From CAVWDU01 sp963840725 (GTDB lineage: Bacteria > Pseudomonadota > Gammaproteobacteria > Pseudomonadales > Halieaceae), in NCBI GenBank assembly GCA_963840725.1, contig CAWIZY010000009.1, positions 620,001-684,000 on the forward strand: a stretch of 64,000 bases of DNA. The letters are read 5' to 3'. Made by a program: the position numbers and the translations under genes. Shown piece after piece: positions 37,619-48,215 of the stretch. Every line of letters starts with the position of its first letter. The first letter of the stretch is position 1. Below the pieces are notes generated by a model. The model saw nothing but the letters and a program-made list of their open reading frames with translations. It did not search any database and was not told the origin of the DNA.

Positions 37619-39467
37619 TCGTGCTCCTGCCGCGCTGTTGTTGTTGCCGCTGGCGGCTTTCGTAGCGGAATTTTTCTCGCAACAGCCCCGAAGGGTCGTC
37701 CGGCACTCTGCGCAACCACTGCTCCATGGCCTGATCGCGCTCTTGTGCCTCGGGGTCCTCAGCCGCCATTGCGGGTTGTCCGCTGGGCGCTTGCTCAGAC
37801 TCGGGCTCAGGGTCCGGGGCGGTCTCAGCCCCCTCAGCCTGATCTTGCTCGTTCTCTGATTGCCCGTTTTCGGCGCTTTCATCCGGGCTGGACTCAGGCT
37901 CCCGGGCATCGCCGCTCTGGCCGTCTTGCGATGACTCCTGACCACTTTCAGATGATTGTTGTTGCTCGTCACCCGGTTGTTGCTGCTGCTCTCCGTCCTG
38001 TTGCTGGTTGTCATCGTTCTCTTGCTGGTCCTGCTGGTCCTGCTGGTCCTGCTGGTCCTGCTGGTTTTGCTGTTCCTGTTGTTCCTGTTGCTGCTGCAGC
38101 TTTTCCAGCAGCGCCAGATTGTCCGCGGCGTCCTGGCGATCAGGTGCGCGGGCGAGCGACTCGCGATAAGCCTCTATCGCCGCCTCCAGCTCGCCGGCGC
38201 GGGCCAGGGCGTTACCACGGTTATACCATTGGTCGGCCGTGGCGTTTTCAGTTGCCGCGAACTTTTCGGCCGCGCCGGTGTAGTCGCCGTTTCGATAGGC
38301 CGCAGTGCCGGCCCAGTCCGGGTTTTCGAACAGCTCTGCCGCGCGCGCGGTCTCCCCTGCCTCCAGGGCACGCATGGCTCGCTGGTCAGGCGTGCGCCAC
38401 AGTGCACTCCAGCTCTGGGCGGCGGTATCCGGCGCGTGGGCAAACAGGGTGAGTGGCAACAGACAGACGATCCAGCCCCGTCGAAATAACGCGAGCACCA
38501 GGGGCAACAGGGGTAGCAACAGCCAGTAACCCTGATCCTCCCAGGCGTCGGCAGTGCGCTCAAGGGCCACCGTTTGGTCGCCGTCCAGTAGCGGTTCGGC
38601 CGCCAGTATGGATTCGAGATCGCTGCCGTCAATGCGCATGGGCAGGTATTGACCGCCACTGGCCTGAGCCAGTCGGCGCAGTGGTGCTTCCTGTAGCGCC
38701 GGCATAACGATAGCGCCACTGCCGTCTTTCAGAAAGCCACCGCGGTTCAGGGGTATAGGTGCTCCGGTCTCCGTGCCTACCCCCAGGATTAACAGTTGTG
38801 CACCTGAGCCGGCCAGGGCGGTGCTCACGGGCGCCACATCGTCGGGTTCAATACCGTCAGTGACTAACAGGATGCGGCCGCCTCGGATTCCCGCCGATCG
38901 GAGCAGGGCAAGGGCCTGTTCAATGGCGGCCACGGGATCACTGCCGCGCAGCGGCATCATATCGGGATTGAGCGCCGGCAATAGGTTGGCGATCGTGGGA
39001 TTATCGTCGGTCAGTGGTGTTACCGTGTGAGCGTCCCCGGCATAGGCGATCAGTGCCGTTTGGCCTTCTGCGCGTCGGGTCAGCAGGTCCAGCAGCTTTT
39101 GCCGCGCCCGGTCCAGTCGTGACGGGGCGAGGTCGGCCGATTTCATCGAATAACTCAGGTCCATCACCAGTACCAGCGCATCCTGCTTCTGATGCACCGG
39201 TTGGGGGAGCTGCTGCCAGCTGGGCCCGGCGGCAGCGAGCGTGGCCAGAACCCAGCCGGTTAAAAGCACTGGCAGCAGGTTACGAGAGCGCGTCGCCTGC
39301 TGGTTGCTGACCAGATGGGGCAGCAGCTCCGGGGCTATTACCGCGCTCCAGGTCCCACTGCGGCCACGCTGACGCCACAGCAGTACTGCCAGCAAGCAAG
39401 CAGGCAACAGCGCCCACAGCCAATGGGGTCGCATCAGGTGCAGATCGTTGATCAGTTCCATAGACAT
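37602..39467 (-). CDS. BatB-BatC type fusion: VWA domain, TPR and Gln/acid-rich tail
   Basis: 621 residues. Two N-terminal TM segments; von Willebrand factor A domain with MIDAS motif DLSYSMKS (DxSxS) and LVTDGIEPDD; TM pair around 320-345; TPR units (WYNRGNALARAGELEAAIEAY); then a very Gln/Glu/Asp/Ser-rich tail and a basic end. VWA plus TPR in one chain is the BatB and BatC pair joined. The start ATG 39467 overlaps the batA stop by one base (TGATG). The tail is coded by a 9-bp tandem repeat and may vary between strains. Confidence 0.87.
   Translation of the reverse strand: MSMELINDLHLMRPHWLWALLPACLLAVLLWRQRGRSGTWSAVIAPELLPHLVSNQQATRSRNLLPVLLTGWVLATLAAAGPSWQQLPQPVHQKQDALVLVMDLSYSMKSADLAPSRLDRARQKLLDLLTRRAEGQTALIAYAGDAHTVTPLTDDNPTIANLLPALNPDMMPLRGSDPVAAIEQALALLRSAGIRGGRILLVTDGIEPDDVAPVSTALAGSGAQLLILGVGTETGAPIPLNRGGFLKDGSGAIVMPALQEAPLRRLAQASGGQYLPMRIDGSDLESILAAEPLLDGDQTVALERTADAWEDQGYWLLLPLLPLVLALFRRGWIVCLLPLTLFAHAPDTAAQSWSALWRTPDQRAMRALEAGETARAAELFENPDWAGTAAYRNGDYTGAAEKFAATENATADQWYNRGNALARAGELEAAIEAYRESLARAPDRQDAADNLALLEKLQQQQEQQEQQNQQDQQDQQDQQDQQENDDNQQQDGEQQQQPGDEQQQSSESGQESSQDGQSGDAREPESSPDESAENGQSENEQDQAEGAETAPDPEPESEQAPSGQPAMAAEDPEAQERDQAMEQWLRRVPDDPSGLLREKFRYESRQRQQQQRGRSTNDKDW
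38022..38066 (-). repeat. 9-bp tandem repeat coding for Gln-Gln-Asp
   Basis: Five near-identical units of CTGCTGGTC (plus strand) in the Gln-rich tail of the BatB-BatC gene, followed by looser variants to about 38098. On the coding strand they read Asp-Gln-Gln. A protein-coding minisatellite, not a CRISPR. Confidence 0.85.
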
Positions 39468-40480
39468 CAGCCCCTCGCGCCCCCTCTGTGCAGCCAGTGG
39501 CGCAGGGAGATTACAAAGCTGAATAGCAGGGCTGCGGCCAGAGGCAGATAACTCAGCGCCTGCCTGGGGCGGTAAACGGCAGCTTCCTGCTCTACCGGCT
39601 CCAACTCGTCCAGCAGCGCATAGATACCGGCCAGCTCAGCGGGGTCTCGTGCTCTAAAATAGCGCCCACCTGTCATCCGGGCAATTTCCTGCAGGTTCTC
39701 TTCATCCAGTTCTGAGGAGGGGTTGACCGTGCGGGCGCCAAAACTGGACCCAAACAGCCCTGGCACGGTCATCTCATCGGCGCCGATGCCAATGGTGTAG
39801 ATACGTATGTTCTCTGTGGCGGCGAGTTGTGCTGCTTCCAGTGGCTCCACTGAGCTGGCGGTATCGCGTCCATCGGTGAGCGCTATCAAAACCCGGTTTT
39901 CCGCCGGTCGCTCTCGCAATCGTTTTACGGCCAGGCCAATCGCGTCGCCAATCGCTGTGTCCTGACCTGCAAAACCGATCTGCGCCTCCTGAAGGAATTG
40001 GCCCACAGTGCGGGTATCAAAGCTCAGCGGCGACTGCACGTAGGCCTTGCTGCCAAACAGAATCAGCCCGAGACGATCGCCGACCCGGCGCTCGATGAAC
40101 TGTGAGCCGACCTCCTTTACCGCATCAATGCGCCTGGCCATCACCTGACCAATCTGCATGTCCTCAACCTGCATGGAGCCGGAGATGTCTACGGCTAGCA
40201 TCAGATCACGCCCGGAGTTCGGGAGCTCGATGGCCTCGCCGATCCACATCGGGCGGGCGGCAGCCACCAGCAGGGCTAACCACAGTAACCACAACATCAC
40301 CTGCTGCAGAGCTTGGCTGGCATCGCTCCCCGCGGTCTGCCCCTCTCCCAGTTGCCTCCACTCCGAGAAAAATGGCACGCGCAATGCCGGCTCCCGGGTA
40401 GTTGCGGGGGGTGCGAACCGACGTACCAGCCAGGGCAGTGGCAGCAGTAGGATCATCCAGGGCCAAACCCACTCTATCAC
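39467..40480 (-). CDS. batA: BatA-like VWA domain membrane protein
   Basis: 337 residues from GTG 40480. Two N-terminal TM segments (IEWVWPWMILLLPLPWLV; LWLLWLALLVAAARP), VWA domain with MIDAS DISGSM (DxSxS), Thr in GQDTAIGDAIG and Asp in LTDGRDT, and a C-terminal TM. I place the start at the GTG because GGAGG lies five bases upstream and homologues begin with a similar hydrophobic motif. The frame is also open upstream through the DUF4381 gene, giving an apparent 495-residue fusion; that probably results from a frameshift (see the DUF4381 entry). The stop overlaps the next gene's ATG. Confidence 0.88.
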   Translation of the reverse strand: MIEWVWPWMILLLPLPWLVRRFAPPATTREPALRVPFFSEWRQLGEGQTAGSDASQALQQVMLWLLWLALLVAAARPMWIGEAIELPNSGRDLMLAVDISGSMQVEDMQIGQVMARRIDAVKEVGSQFIERRVGDRLGLILFGSKAYVQSPLSFDTRTVGQFLQEAQIGFAGQDTAIGDAIGLAVKRLRERPAENRVLIALTDGRDTASSVEPLEAAQLAATENIRIYTIGIGADEMTVPGLFGSSFGARTVNPSSELDEENLQEIARMTGGRYFRARDPAELAGIYALLDELEPVEQEAAVYRPRQALSYLPLAAALLFSFVISLRHWLHRGGARG

Positions 40481-40954
40481 CGGGGCCTCCGATGGCTGCG
40501 AATCCACAACGCGCGCCATATCACCCAGGCGGTCGAGGTCTACCGCTGGCGCTTCCGGGCGATACTGGGCGTTTGCCATCGCCGGATCGAAGGCATTATC
40601 CACCGGCGAGGTGCGGTTGAGAAATGCCACCCAGTCGGCGCCGCTCTCGGCAGCGACGGTGCGCTGCCCGAAACTGCGCAAGGCCACGCTCTTGAGCAAG
40701 CCATTAACGTTCGCCAGGAACACTGAGGGGTCGGGCTCGCGCTGCTGCTGTTCGCACAGGGTCTGCAACTGGCGCAATCCGGCGCGTCGATAGGCGTTGG
40801 CACGATGACGGCGCAGTAGCCACAGCGCGGCCACTCCCAGTGCGAGACCAGCGAGCGCGATCAGCAGCCACCAGCCCGGGGCAAGCGGCCACCAGCTGAG
40901 TGGTTCCGGCGTGCGCAGGGGGTGCAGGTTTGCCAGCGGGTCGGGTTGATTCAA
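40477..40954 (-). CDS. DUF4381 membrane protein, probably frameshifted near its end
   Basis: N-terminal PLANLHPLRTPEPLSWWPLAPGWW followed by a TM helix (WLLIALAGLALGVAALWLL) and a soluble domain, as in DUF4381 proteins of MoxR/Bat operons. In the sequence as given, the frame runs straight on into batA. If the (GC)n run at 40511-40516 is corrected by one dinucleotide, the protein instead ends ALWIRSHRRPR followed by TGA at 40479-40477, the usual family end, and that stop overlaps the batA GTG by 4 bp. Its start overlaps the DUF58 stop by 4 bp. So either a sequence error or a true fusion allele. Role unknown; part of the VWA complex by context. Confidence 0.75.
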
Positions 40955-41901
40955 CGTCGCGGGCCTCCGTAATAGGTTTGCAGCAGGGTCACAGGCGCCT
41001 CCCCGGTGCTGGCGCTGAGCATCGGTATGCCGAGGCGCAGCAAATCGGTGGCCAGCGATTCCTGTCGTTGTTTGCGCGACTGTTGAAATCGCTCTCGCAG
41101 GGCCCGGTCTGCCGTTTGCAGTTCACTGCGGTTTTCGCCGTCCGTCACTGCGTAGCGACCGGCCCGGGGCAAATGGGTCTCCAGCGGGTCGCTGCACAAG
41201 AGCGCTGTGATTTCTGTGTGCTGGGCCAACTGGAACAGGTATTCTCGGGCCTGTTCGCTCTCCGCTCCACGAAAATCGCTGACCAGGAATACGCTGCTGC
41301 CCGGTCTGGCGATTCGTCGCAGGTTGGCCAACATGGTGGCGAAGCTGTCCTCGTCGCTGGTACGCCCGGCGGCGTCCAGGGGCAGCCGATTGTTATAGGT
41401 CTTCAGCTCTGAGAGTAGCGCAAGCACCGTTTTGCGGCTGCGTTTTGGCCGCAGTTCCCGGTGTGCCTGGTCGTTGAATACCACACCGCCGATACGATCG
41501 CCGTTTTCCAGTGCGCTCCAGGCCAGCAGACTGGCCAGGTGTGCGGCCAGCACCGACTTGAAACAGTGCATGGATCCGAAAAACATGCTGTTGCGCTGAT
41601 CGACAACGATAAGAACCGGGCGCTCTCGCTCTTCGCGAAAAAGCTTCGTGTGCGCATCACCGGTACGCGCGGTGACCCGCCAGTCGATGGTCCGGATGTC
41701 GTCGCCAGGCTGGTAGTAGCGCACCTCTTCGAAGTCGATACCACGGCCACGGAAGTTGGTCTTGTTGGGGCCTGCCAGAATGCTCAGCGCGCGCTTGCGC
41801 CGGCTCAGCTGTAACTGACGCGCTGGAAAACGCAGGCCAATCAGCTCCGCCAGTGCGCAATAGGCACCGCGCGCGGGCGCATTGAAATCCGACAACTGCA
41901 C
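40951..41901 (-). CDS. DUF58 domain protein
   Basis: 316 residues, soluble, with the DUF58 core GRGIDFEEVRYYQPGDDIRTIDWRVTARTG and a VWA-like second half (VLIVVDQRNSM...). These proteins are constant partners of MoxR ATPases and Bat VWA proteins. It starts 18 bp after moxR. Molecular role not established. Confidence 0.92.
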   Translation of the reverse strand: MQLSDFNAPARGAYCALAELIGLRFPARQLQLSRRKRALSILAGPNKTNFRGRGIDFEEVRYYQPGDDIRTIDWRVTARTGDAHTKLFREERERPVLIVVDQRNSMFFGSMHCFKSVLAAHLASLLAWSALENGDRIGGVVFNDQAHRELRPKRSRKTVLALLSELKTYNNRLPLDAAGRTSDEDSFATMLANLRRIARPGSSVFLVSDFRGAESEQAREYLFQLAQHTEITALLCSDPLETHLPRAGRYAVTDGENRSELQTADRALRERFQQSRKQRQESLATDLLRLGIPMLSASTGEAPVTLLQTYYGGPRR

Positions 41902-41918
41902 GATGTGACTCGCCTCCG

Positions 41919-42875
<957 letters not shown>

Positions 42876-43066
42876 ACCTGCTCCTGTTGCTTTGAATGAC
42901 GGTCAAAATGGGCACGCATTGTAACCCCTGCGTGTTGACTGTCCAGTGTCCGCTGACTGGCTGTCAGCTTTGTGACGATGCCAGGCGCTGAAAGTTCCCG
43001 CTCGTGCACTACAAGAGGGCAAGAATCGTCTAGACTAACGGAATTGTTGCTGCGGGGTCGTATTGC

Positions 43067-46000
43067 ATGGCGTGGGATAATCTTAAGAACAGTTTGCTCG
43101 CCGATCTGGACCAACATATAGACAAGCACGTGGAACTCGACCATCAGGAGGCGCTGCGCAATCTGGCGACAGCGTTTTACGCTCGTTTCCCGGCTGAAGA
43201 TATGCGTGGTCGCTCTGTAGAAAACCTCTACGGCTGTGTCTATGGGTTGTTGCGCTTTATCAATCACTGGCCAGACCGCAGTGCCAAGGTCCGGGTGTTC
43301 AATCCAGAGATCGGCTCTCACGGCTGGGAGGGAAAATATACGGTGCTGGCAGTGCTCTGTCGGGACATGCCTTTTTGTACCGCGTCCGTGCGCGGTGAAC
43401 TCAATTTGCGCGGCCTGCGCATTCATACCCTGGCCAGCTGCAATCTGGTGACCCGTCGTGACGAGTCGGGTGAACTGGTCGCGGTGCTGGACAGCAGCGA
43501 CAAACTAGTCGACAGCGCTGATCTGTCCCACGAGAGTCTGCTGTTTTTCGAGATCGGCCACCAATCAGAGGCCGAGACCAGTAGGGAGTTGGCCGACACC
43601 GTCACCGATATACTCGCTGAAGTTGCCGCAGTGGTCGACGATTTTGAACCCATGCGCGAGCGTCTCAGTGAGGCACTGGATAGCGTGACCCAGTGCAGCG
43701 TCGCAAGCACCGAATACCGCGACGAGGCGGCGGCGTTTTTGGGCTGGTTGCGGCACAATCACATGACGTTTCTGGGCTATGAGTATCTGCGAGTCACTCA
43801 TCAGGGCGCCAAATTCGAAGTTGAGGTAGACAAAAGCCGCAGTCTTGGCCTGCTGCGCGATCGCGAGACTCGCGGTGCGCAGGACCTGACGTCAGACCTG
43901 CTAGCCATGACAACTGGCGAGCTACAGCGGCGACAGTTGAGTTTTGCGAAGTCTCGCAGACGCTCCCGGGTGCATCGTCTGGCCTACCCGGACTATGTGG
44001 AAATAAAAGAGTTCAGCAGTGCCGGGGAGATCATCGGGCAGCACCGGTTTATTGGTCTCTACACCGCCACTGTGTATACGATGGACCCCATGGTAATCCC
44101 CATTCTCCGACGCAAGGTTGGGCAGGTTGTAGAGATGTCGGGGCTGGACGATGCGGAACATGAGGGTCGCGAATTAACCCGGGTGCTGGAACTGTTTCCT
44201 CGGGATGAGCTGTTCCAATCCAGTATCCTCGAGCTGTTTAAGACGGTCACAGCCGTGAACCGTATCCAGGAGCGCAGGCAAACACGTCTCTTCGTGCGCC
44301 GCGACCCCCATGACAAATTTGTCAATTGCCTCGTCTACGTACCCCGCGACAGCTACAACACGGCATTGCGCGAGAAGATTCAGGGACTGCTTACGGAGGC
44401 TTTTCAGGCCGAAGAATCCGAGTTCATGACCTTTTTTTCCGAATCGATCCTGGTACGTTGCCACTTTGTTCTGAGAGTGGATCCGGCGAATCCGGTGGAG
44501 TTTGACGTCAACGAGATCGAGGAGCAGATAGTGCAAGCCACTCAGTCATGGGAAGACCGGTTGCGGGATCGGCTTATCGAGGAGTTCGGTGAGGAAAAAG
44601 GCGAGCTGTATATGACCGAACTCGGCGCGGGTTTTCCGCCGGGATACCGGGCGGACTTCGACCCCCGGATTGCGGTTCTGGATATCACCAAAATTCAGCA
44701 ACTGCTGGACGGCGGCGAACTGTCGATGACCCTGTACCGGATGTTGGAAGAAGGCGACGATATGCTGCGCCTGCGTCTCTATCAACGAGATCACTCCCTG
44801 CCCCTGTCTGATGTTCTGCCTATCCTGGAAAATCTCGGTCTGCGGGTGGTTTCCGAACGCCCCTACGGCGTCCGCAGCGCTGCGGGTAGAGTCTATTGGA
44901 TTCAGGAGTTCAGTCTGATCTATTCGCTGTCCCACGATATCAACCTTGATGAGGTGAAAGACGAGTTCGAGGATGCCTTTTCGCGAATCTGGTTTGGTGA
45001 GGCAGAGAGTGACTCCTTCAACAGACTGCTGATTGGCACCCGGCTTAACTGGCGAGAGATAGCACTGCTGCGGGCCTATTCCCGCTACCTGCGCCAGATC
45101 CAGTTCCCCTACACGGTCGACTATATTGCAGAAACCATGGCCAACCACCTGCACATTACAGCAGGTATCGTCGAGCTGTTTCTGACCCGTTTTTCGCCGG
45201 TATTCGATGGCGACGAGGACTGGCGTGGACAGCGGGAGCTGGCGGTGGAGGCACGCATACTGGACGCTCTCGAAAACGTCCAGAATCTGGGCGAAGACCG
45301 CATCATCCGTCAGTTTGTCAAAGTGATCAAAGCCACCTTGCGCACCAATTTCTTCCAGCATGAGTCCGATGGGGCACTCAAGCCCTATTTCTCCATGAAA
45401 CTCTTTCCGGGCTCGATTCCCGATGTGCCACAGCCCGTGCCACTGTACGAAGTGTTTGTGTATTCGCCACGCCTGGAGGGTGTACATCTGCGCGGCGGTA
45501 AAGTGGCACGCGGCGGTCTGCGGTGGTCAGACCGTCACGAGGACTTCCGCACCGAAGTATTGGGACTGGTTAAAGCCCAGCAGGTGAAAAATGCCGTCAT
45601 CGTCCCGGTCGGTGCCAAGGGCGGCTTTGTCGCCAAGCAACTGACCCCCGGAATGTCACGGGCCGAGATTCAGGAGGAGGGCATAGCCTGTTACAAACTG
45701 TTTATCCGCGGCCTGCTTGACATCACCGACAACCGCACCGAGGAGGGTATTGTGCGGCCTAAGCACGTGGTGGCCAAAGACGATGAAGACCCGTATCTGG
45801 TCGTTGCCGCCGACAAGGGAACGGCGACGTTTTCTGATATTGCCAACGGTCTGTCGGCGGAGTATGGCTTTTGGTTGGGGGATGCCTTTGCCTCGGGTGG
45901 CAGTGTTGGTTATGACCACAAGGCAATGGGCATCACCGCCAAGGGTGCCTGGGTCTCGGTACAACGGCATTTCAGGGAACTTGGCATCAATGTGCAGACG

Positions 46001-47917
46001 ACAGACTTCAGCGTCGTCGGTGTCGGTGATATGGGCGGGGATGTATTCGGGAATGGCATGCTGCTGTCCAAACATATACGTCTGCTGGCGGCCTTCAATC
46101 ATCTGCACATCTTCGTCGACCCCGATCCCGATGCGGCTATAAGCTTCGCTGAACGACAGCGTCTTTTTGATCTGCCAGGGTCGAGTTGGGCTGACTACGA
46201 GAAAAAACTGATCTCCAGCGGAGGCGGCGTATTCGAGCGCTCAGCGAAATCGATCACCTTATCGCCGGAGATGCAGGCGGTGTTTGATATCGATGTAGAG
46301 CACCTGACTCCGAATGAACTGATTTCTCGTATCTTGTGTGCCCGTGCCGACCTGTTGTGGAATGGCGGTATCGGCACCTATGTGAAATCGACCCTCGAAA
46401 CCAATACGGATGTGGGTGACAAGTCCAATGATGCGGTCCGGGTCAATGCGAGTCAATTGCGCTGTCGCGTGATAGGCGAGGGTGGCAATTTGGGCATGAC
46501 TCAGCTGGCGCGCACCGAGTACGGTCTGGCCGGCGGCCGCTCGAACACCGATTTTATCGACAATGTTGGTGGTGTTGACTGCTCTGACCATGAGGTCAAC
46601 ATCAAAATTCTTCTCAACGCAGTAGTGGCGCGGGGGGACCTGACCGAGAAGCATCGCAACCAGCTGCTGGAGGCGATGACCGACAGCGTGTCTGCATTGG
46701 TGTTGCAAAACAATTATCGACAAGCCCAGGCTATCAGCCTGGTTGAATACCAGGCGGAAGAGCGCAGCGGTGAATATCAGCGTTTCATCAAATACCTGGA
46801 GGATCAAGGCCGGCTCAACCGACAGTTGGAGTTTATTCCCTCTGACGACGAACTGGCCGAGCGCAAGATCAAAGGCAAGGCACTGACTCGTCCCGAACTG
46901 TCGGTGCTGGTGTCCTATAGCAAGGCTATTCTGAAGGAACAATTAATCGACTCCGATCTGGGCAAGGATCCTTTGCTGGCGGACGCAGTGAAAACCGCGT
47001 TTCCCCCGAGACTGGTCAAGGAGTACGAGCAGGAAGTGCTTGAACATCGCCTGCACCGGGAAATTATGGCGACCCAGATTGCCAATGATATGATCAATCG
47101 TATGGGCCTTAACTTTGTCCTCCGTCAGTCCAAGGCGACCGGGGCTTCGGTGGCCGACATTGCCCGCGCCTACTGTACGGTTATGGAAGTGTTTTCCCTG
47201 CGCCACCTTTGGGAACAGATAGAGGCACTGGATTATAAGGTCGGTGCCAGCATCCAGATGGACATGATGCTCACGCTGATTCGGTTGGTGAAACGCGCAG
47301 TGCGCTGGTTGCTGCGCAATCGTCGACACCACCTGGCGCCCACTACGGCGATCGCCGAGTTTTACGATGGTGTTGAGGAATTGCGCGAGGCGTTTCCGAG
47401 TATGTTGCGTGGACGCACCCGCGAGGACTATGAAACGCTGTTTGATCACTATATTGAAGCGGGGGTCGACGAGGAGTTGGCCGGGCGTGTGGGTAGCTGC
47501 ATGCAGGCATACAACGCATTGGGTATCATCCAGGCGAGCCGTGAAACCGACGCGCCTTTGCTGGATGTGGCCACGCTGTATTTCATGATGGGCGAGCGGC
47601 TGGAGTTGGACTGGTTCAGTGGCCAGATCATGCGTTCGAAAATCGAAAACGAATGGCAGGCCCTCGCCCGCGACACTTATCTTGAAGATCTTGAATGGCA
47701 ACAGCGCACGCTGGCCGTGGGCGCGCTGCGGCATATGGAAAATGACGGCAGTATGCTCGCCTGCCTGCAGCGCTGGGAGGAAGAGGAGTCCGGGCTGCTA
47801 AACCGCTGGCGAGACATGCTGGCTGAACTGCATTCCACGGTAGCACCGGACTTTGCCATGTACGCGGTCGCCAACCGTGAATTGCTGGATCTGGCCCAAA
47901 GCAGCATCCGCAACTAG
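43067..47917 (+). CDS. gdhB: NAD-specific glutamate dehydrogenase, large (L-GDH) type
   Basis: 1,616 residues, the ~180-kDa class. Oxidatively deaminates glutamate to 2-oxoglutarate with NAD, feeding amino-acid carbon to the TCA cycle. The long N-terminal ACT-containing regulatory half (1-700) precedes the catalytic core with GGLRWSDRHEDFRTEVLGL (about 813), the VPVGAKGGFV segment with the catalytic Lys, and the NAD-binding GVGDMGGDVFGNGML (about 984). The C-terminal helical region is complete. Known enzymes of the class are tetra- or hexameric and allosterically regulated. ATG 43067 chosen; the Shine-Dalgarno is weak. Confidence 0.96.
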   Translation: MAWDNLKNSLLADLDQHIDKHVELDHQEALRNLATAFYARFPAEDMRGRSVENLYGCVYGLLRFINHWPDRSAKVRVFNPEIGSHGWEGKYTVLAVLCRDMPFCTASVRGELNLRGLRIHTLASCNLVTRRDESGELVAVLDSSDKLVDSADLSHESLLFFEIGHQSEAETSRELADTVTDILAEVAAVVDDFEPMRERLSEALDSVTQCSVASTEYRDEAAAFLGWLRHNHMTFLGYEYLRVTHQGAKFEVEVDKSRSLGLLRDRETRGAQDLTSDLLAMTTGELQRRQLSFAKSRRRSRVHRLAYPDYVEIKEFSSAGEIIGQHRFIGLYTATVYTMDPMVIPILRRKVGQVVEMSGLDDAEHEGRELTRVLELFPRDELFQSSILELFKTVTAVNRIQERRQTRLFVRRDPHDKFVNCLVYVPRDSYNTALREKIQGLLTEAFQAEESEFMTFFSESILVRCHFVLRVDPANPVEFDVNEIEEQIVQATQSWEDRLRDRLIEEFGEEKGELYMTELGAGFPPGYRADFDPRIAVLDITKIQQLLDGGELSMTLYRMLEEGDDMLRLRLYQRDHSLPLSDVLPILENLGLRVVSERPYGVRSAAGRVYWIQEFSLIYSLSHDINLDEVKDEFEDAFSRIWFGEAESDSFNRLLIGTRLNWREIALLRAYSRYLRQIQFPYTVDYIAETMANHLHITAGIVELFLTRFSPVFDGDEDWRGQRELAVEARILDALENVQNLGEDRIIRQFVKVIKATLRTNFFQHESDGALKPYFSMKLFPGSIPDVPQPVPLYEVFVYSPRLEGVHLRGGKVARGGLRWSDRHEDFRTEVLGLVKAQQVKNAVIVPVGAKGGFVAKQLTPGMSRAEIQEEGIACYKLFIRGLLDITDNRTEEGIVRPKHVVAKDDEDPYLVVAADKGTATFSDIANGLSAEYGFWLGDAFASGGSVGYDHKAMGITAKGAWVSVQRHFRELGINVQTTDFSVVGVGDMGGDVFGNGMLLSKHIRLLAAFNHLHIFVDPDPDAAISFAERQRLFDLPGSSWADYEKKLISSGGGVFERSAKSITLSPEMQAVFDIDVEHLTPNELISRILCARADLLWNGGIGTYVKSTLETNTDVGDKSNDAVRVNASQLRCRVIGEGGNLGMTQLARTEYGLAGGRSNTDFIDNVGGVDCSDHEVNIKILLNAVVARGDLTEKHRNQLLEAMTDSVSALVLQNNYRQAQAISLVEYQAEERSGEYQRFIKYLEDQGRLNRQLEFIPSDDELAERKIKGKALTRPELSVLVSYSKAILKEQLIDSDLGKDPLLADAVKTAFPPRLVKEYEQEVLEHRLHREIMATQIANDMINRMGLNFVLRQSKATGASVADIARAYCTVMEVFSLRHLWEQIEALDYKVGASIQMDMMLTLIRLVKRAVRWLLRNRRHHLAPTTAIAEFYDGVEELREAFPSMLRGRTREDYETLFDHYIEAGVDEELAGRVGSCMQAYNALGIIQASRETDAPLLDVATLYFMMGERLELDWFSGQIMRSKIENEWQALARDTYLEDLEWQQRTLAVGALRHMENDGSMLACLQRWEEEESGLLNRWRDMLAELHSTVAPDFAMYAVANRELLDLAQSSIRN

Positions 47918-47958
47918 GCGGGGCGGCTTGCCGTCTCGGCTAGTTTATCTAGCTTTAG

Positions 47959-47983
47959 CGCCGCGACCTGCGCCGCGGCGTTT
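47959..47983. terminator. Hairpin between glutamate dehydrogenase and rmf
   Basis: CGCCGCG (47959-47965) and CGCGGCG (47974-47980) form a 7-bp perfect stem with an 8-base loop, followed by TTT. It lies 42 bp after the dehydrogenase stop and 18 bp before the convergent rmf stop, so it could serve both genes. Confidence 0.5.
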
Positions 47984-47997
47984 GGTCGTTCCTATGT

Positions 47998-48198
47998 TCA
48001 GACAGGTATCTTGTGAACGCCCGATACACCTGTCAGGCCGTCCCACTGGTCCGATCGGCCTTCTCTCCATCCCGATAGCCAGTTCAGGCGATGCTCTTCT
48101 TCAGCATGGGGACAGATTTCGCTGCTGCGTCCGGTAACGCCGGCCCTGTAGCCGCGATCAAATGCTCTGGTGTTCATGTCGCGTTTCTGTCTTCTCAT
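47998..48198 (-). CDS. rmf: Ribosome modulation factor
   Basis: 66 residues. Begins MRRQKRDMNTRAFDRGYRAG, then GRSSEICPH and LNWLSGWREGRSD, which align well with E. coli RMF (55 residues). RMF dimerises 70S ribosomes into inactive 100S particles in stationary phase. AGGAG lies about 10 bases before the ATG. The C-terminal dozen residues extend beyond the E. coli length. Upstream lie a possible small ORF and an AT-rich tract. Confidence 0.93.
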   Translation of the reverse strand: MRRQKRDMNTRAFDRGYRAGVTGRSSEICPHAEEEHRLNWLSGWREGRSDQWDGLTGVSGVHKIPV

Positions 48199-48215
48199 AG
48201 AGGATGTCTCCTGGG

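Noticed and set aside
38022..38098. Short regularly spaced repeats that could suggest a CRISPR-like array
   Set aside because: Units are contiguous 9-mers in frame with a coding sequence and have no spacers.
36878..38452. 524-codon plus-strand frame opposite batD and the BatB-BatC gene
   Set aside because: Low-complexity translation with no family features; it is the antisense shadow of clearly recognisable bat genes.
44546..45487. 313-codon minus-strand frame inside the glutamate dehydrogenase gene
   Set aside because: Antisense shadow of a well-conserved 1,616-residue enzyme; no recognisable domain.
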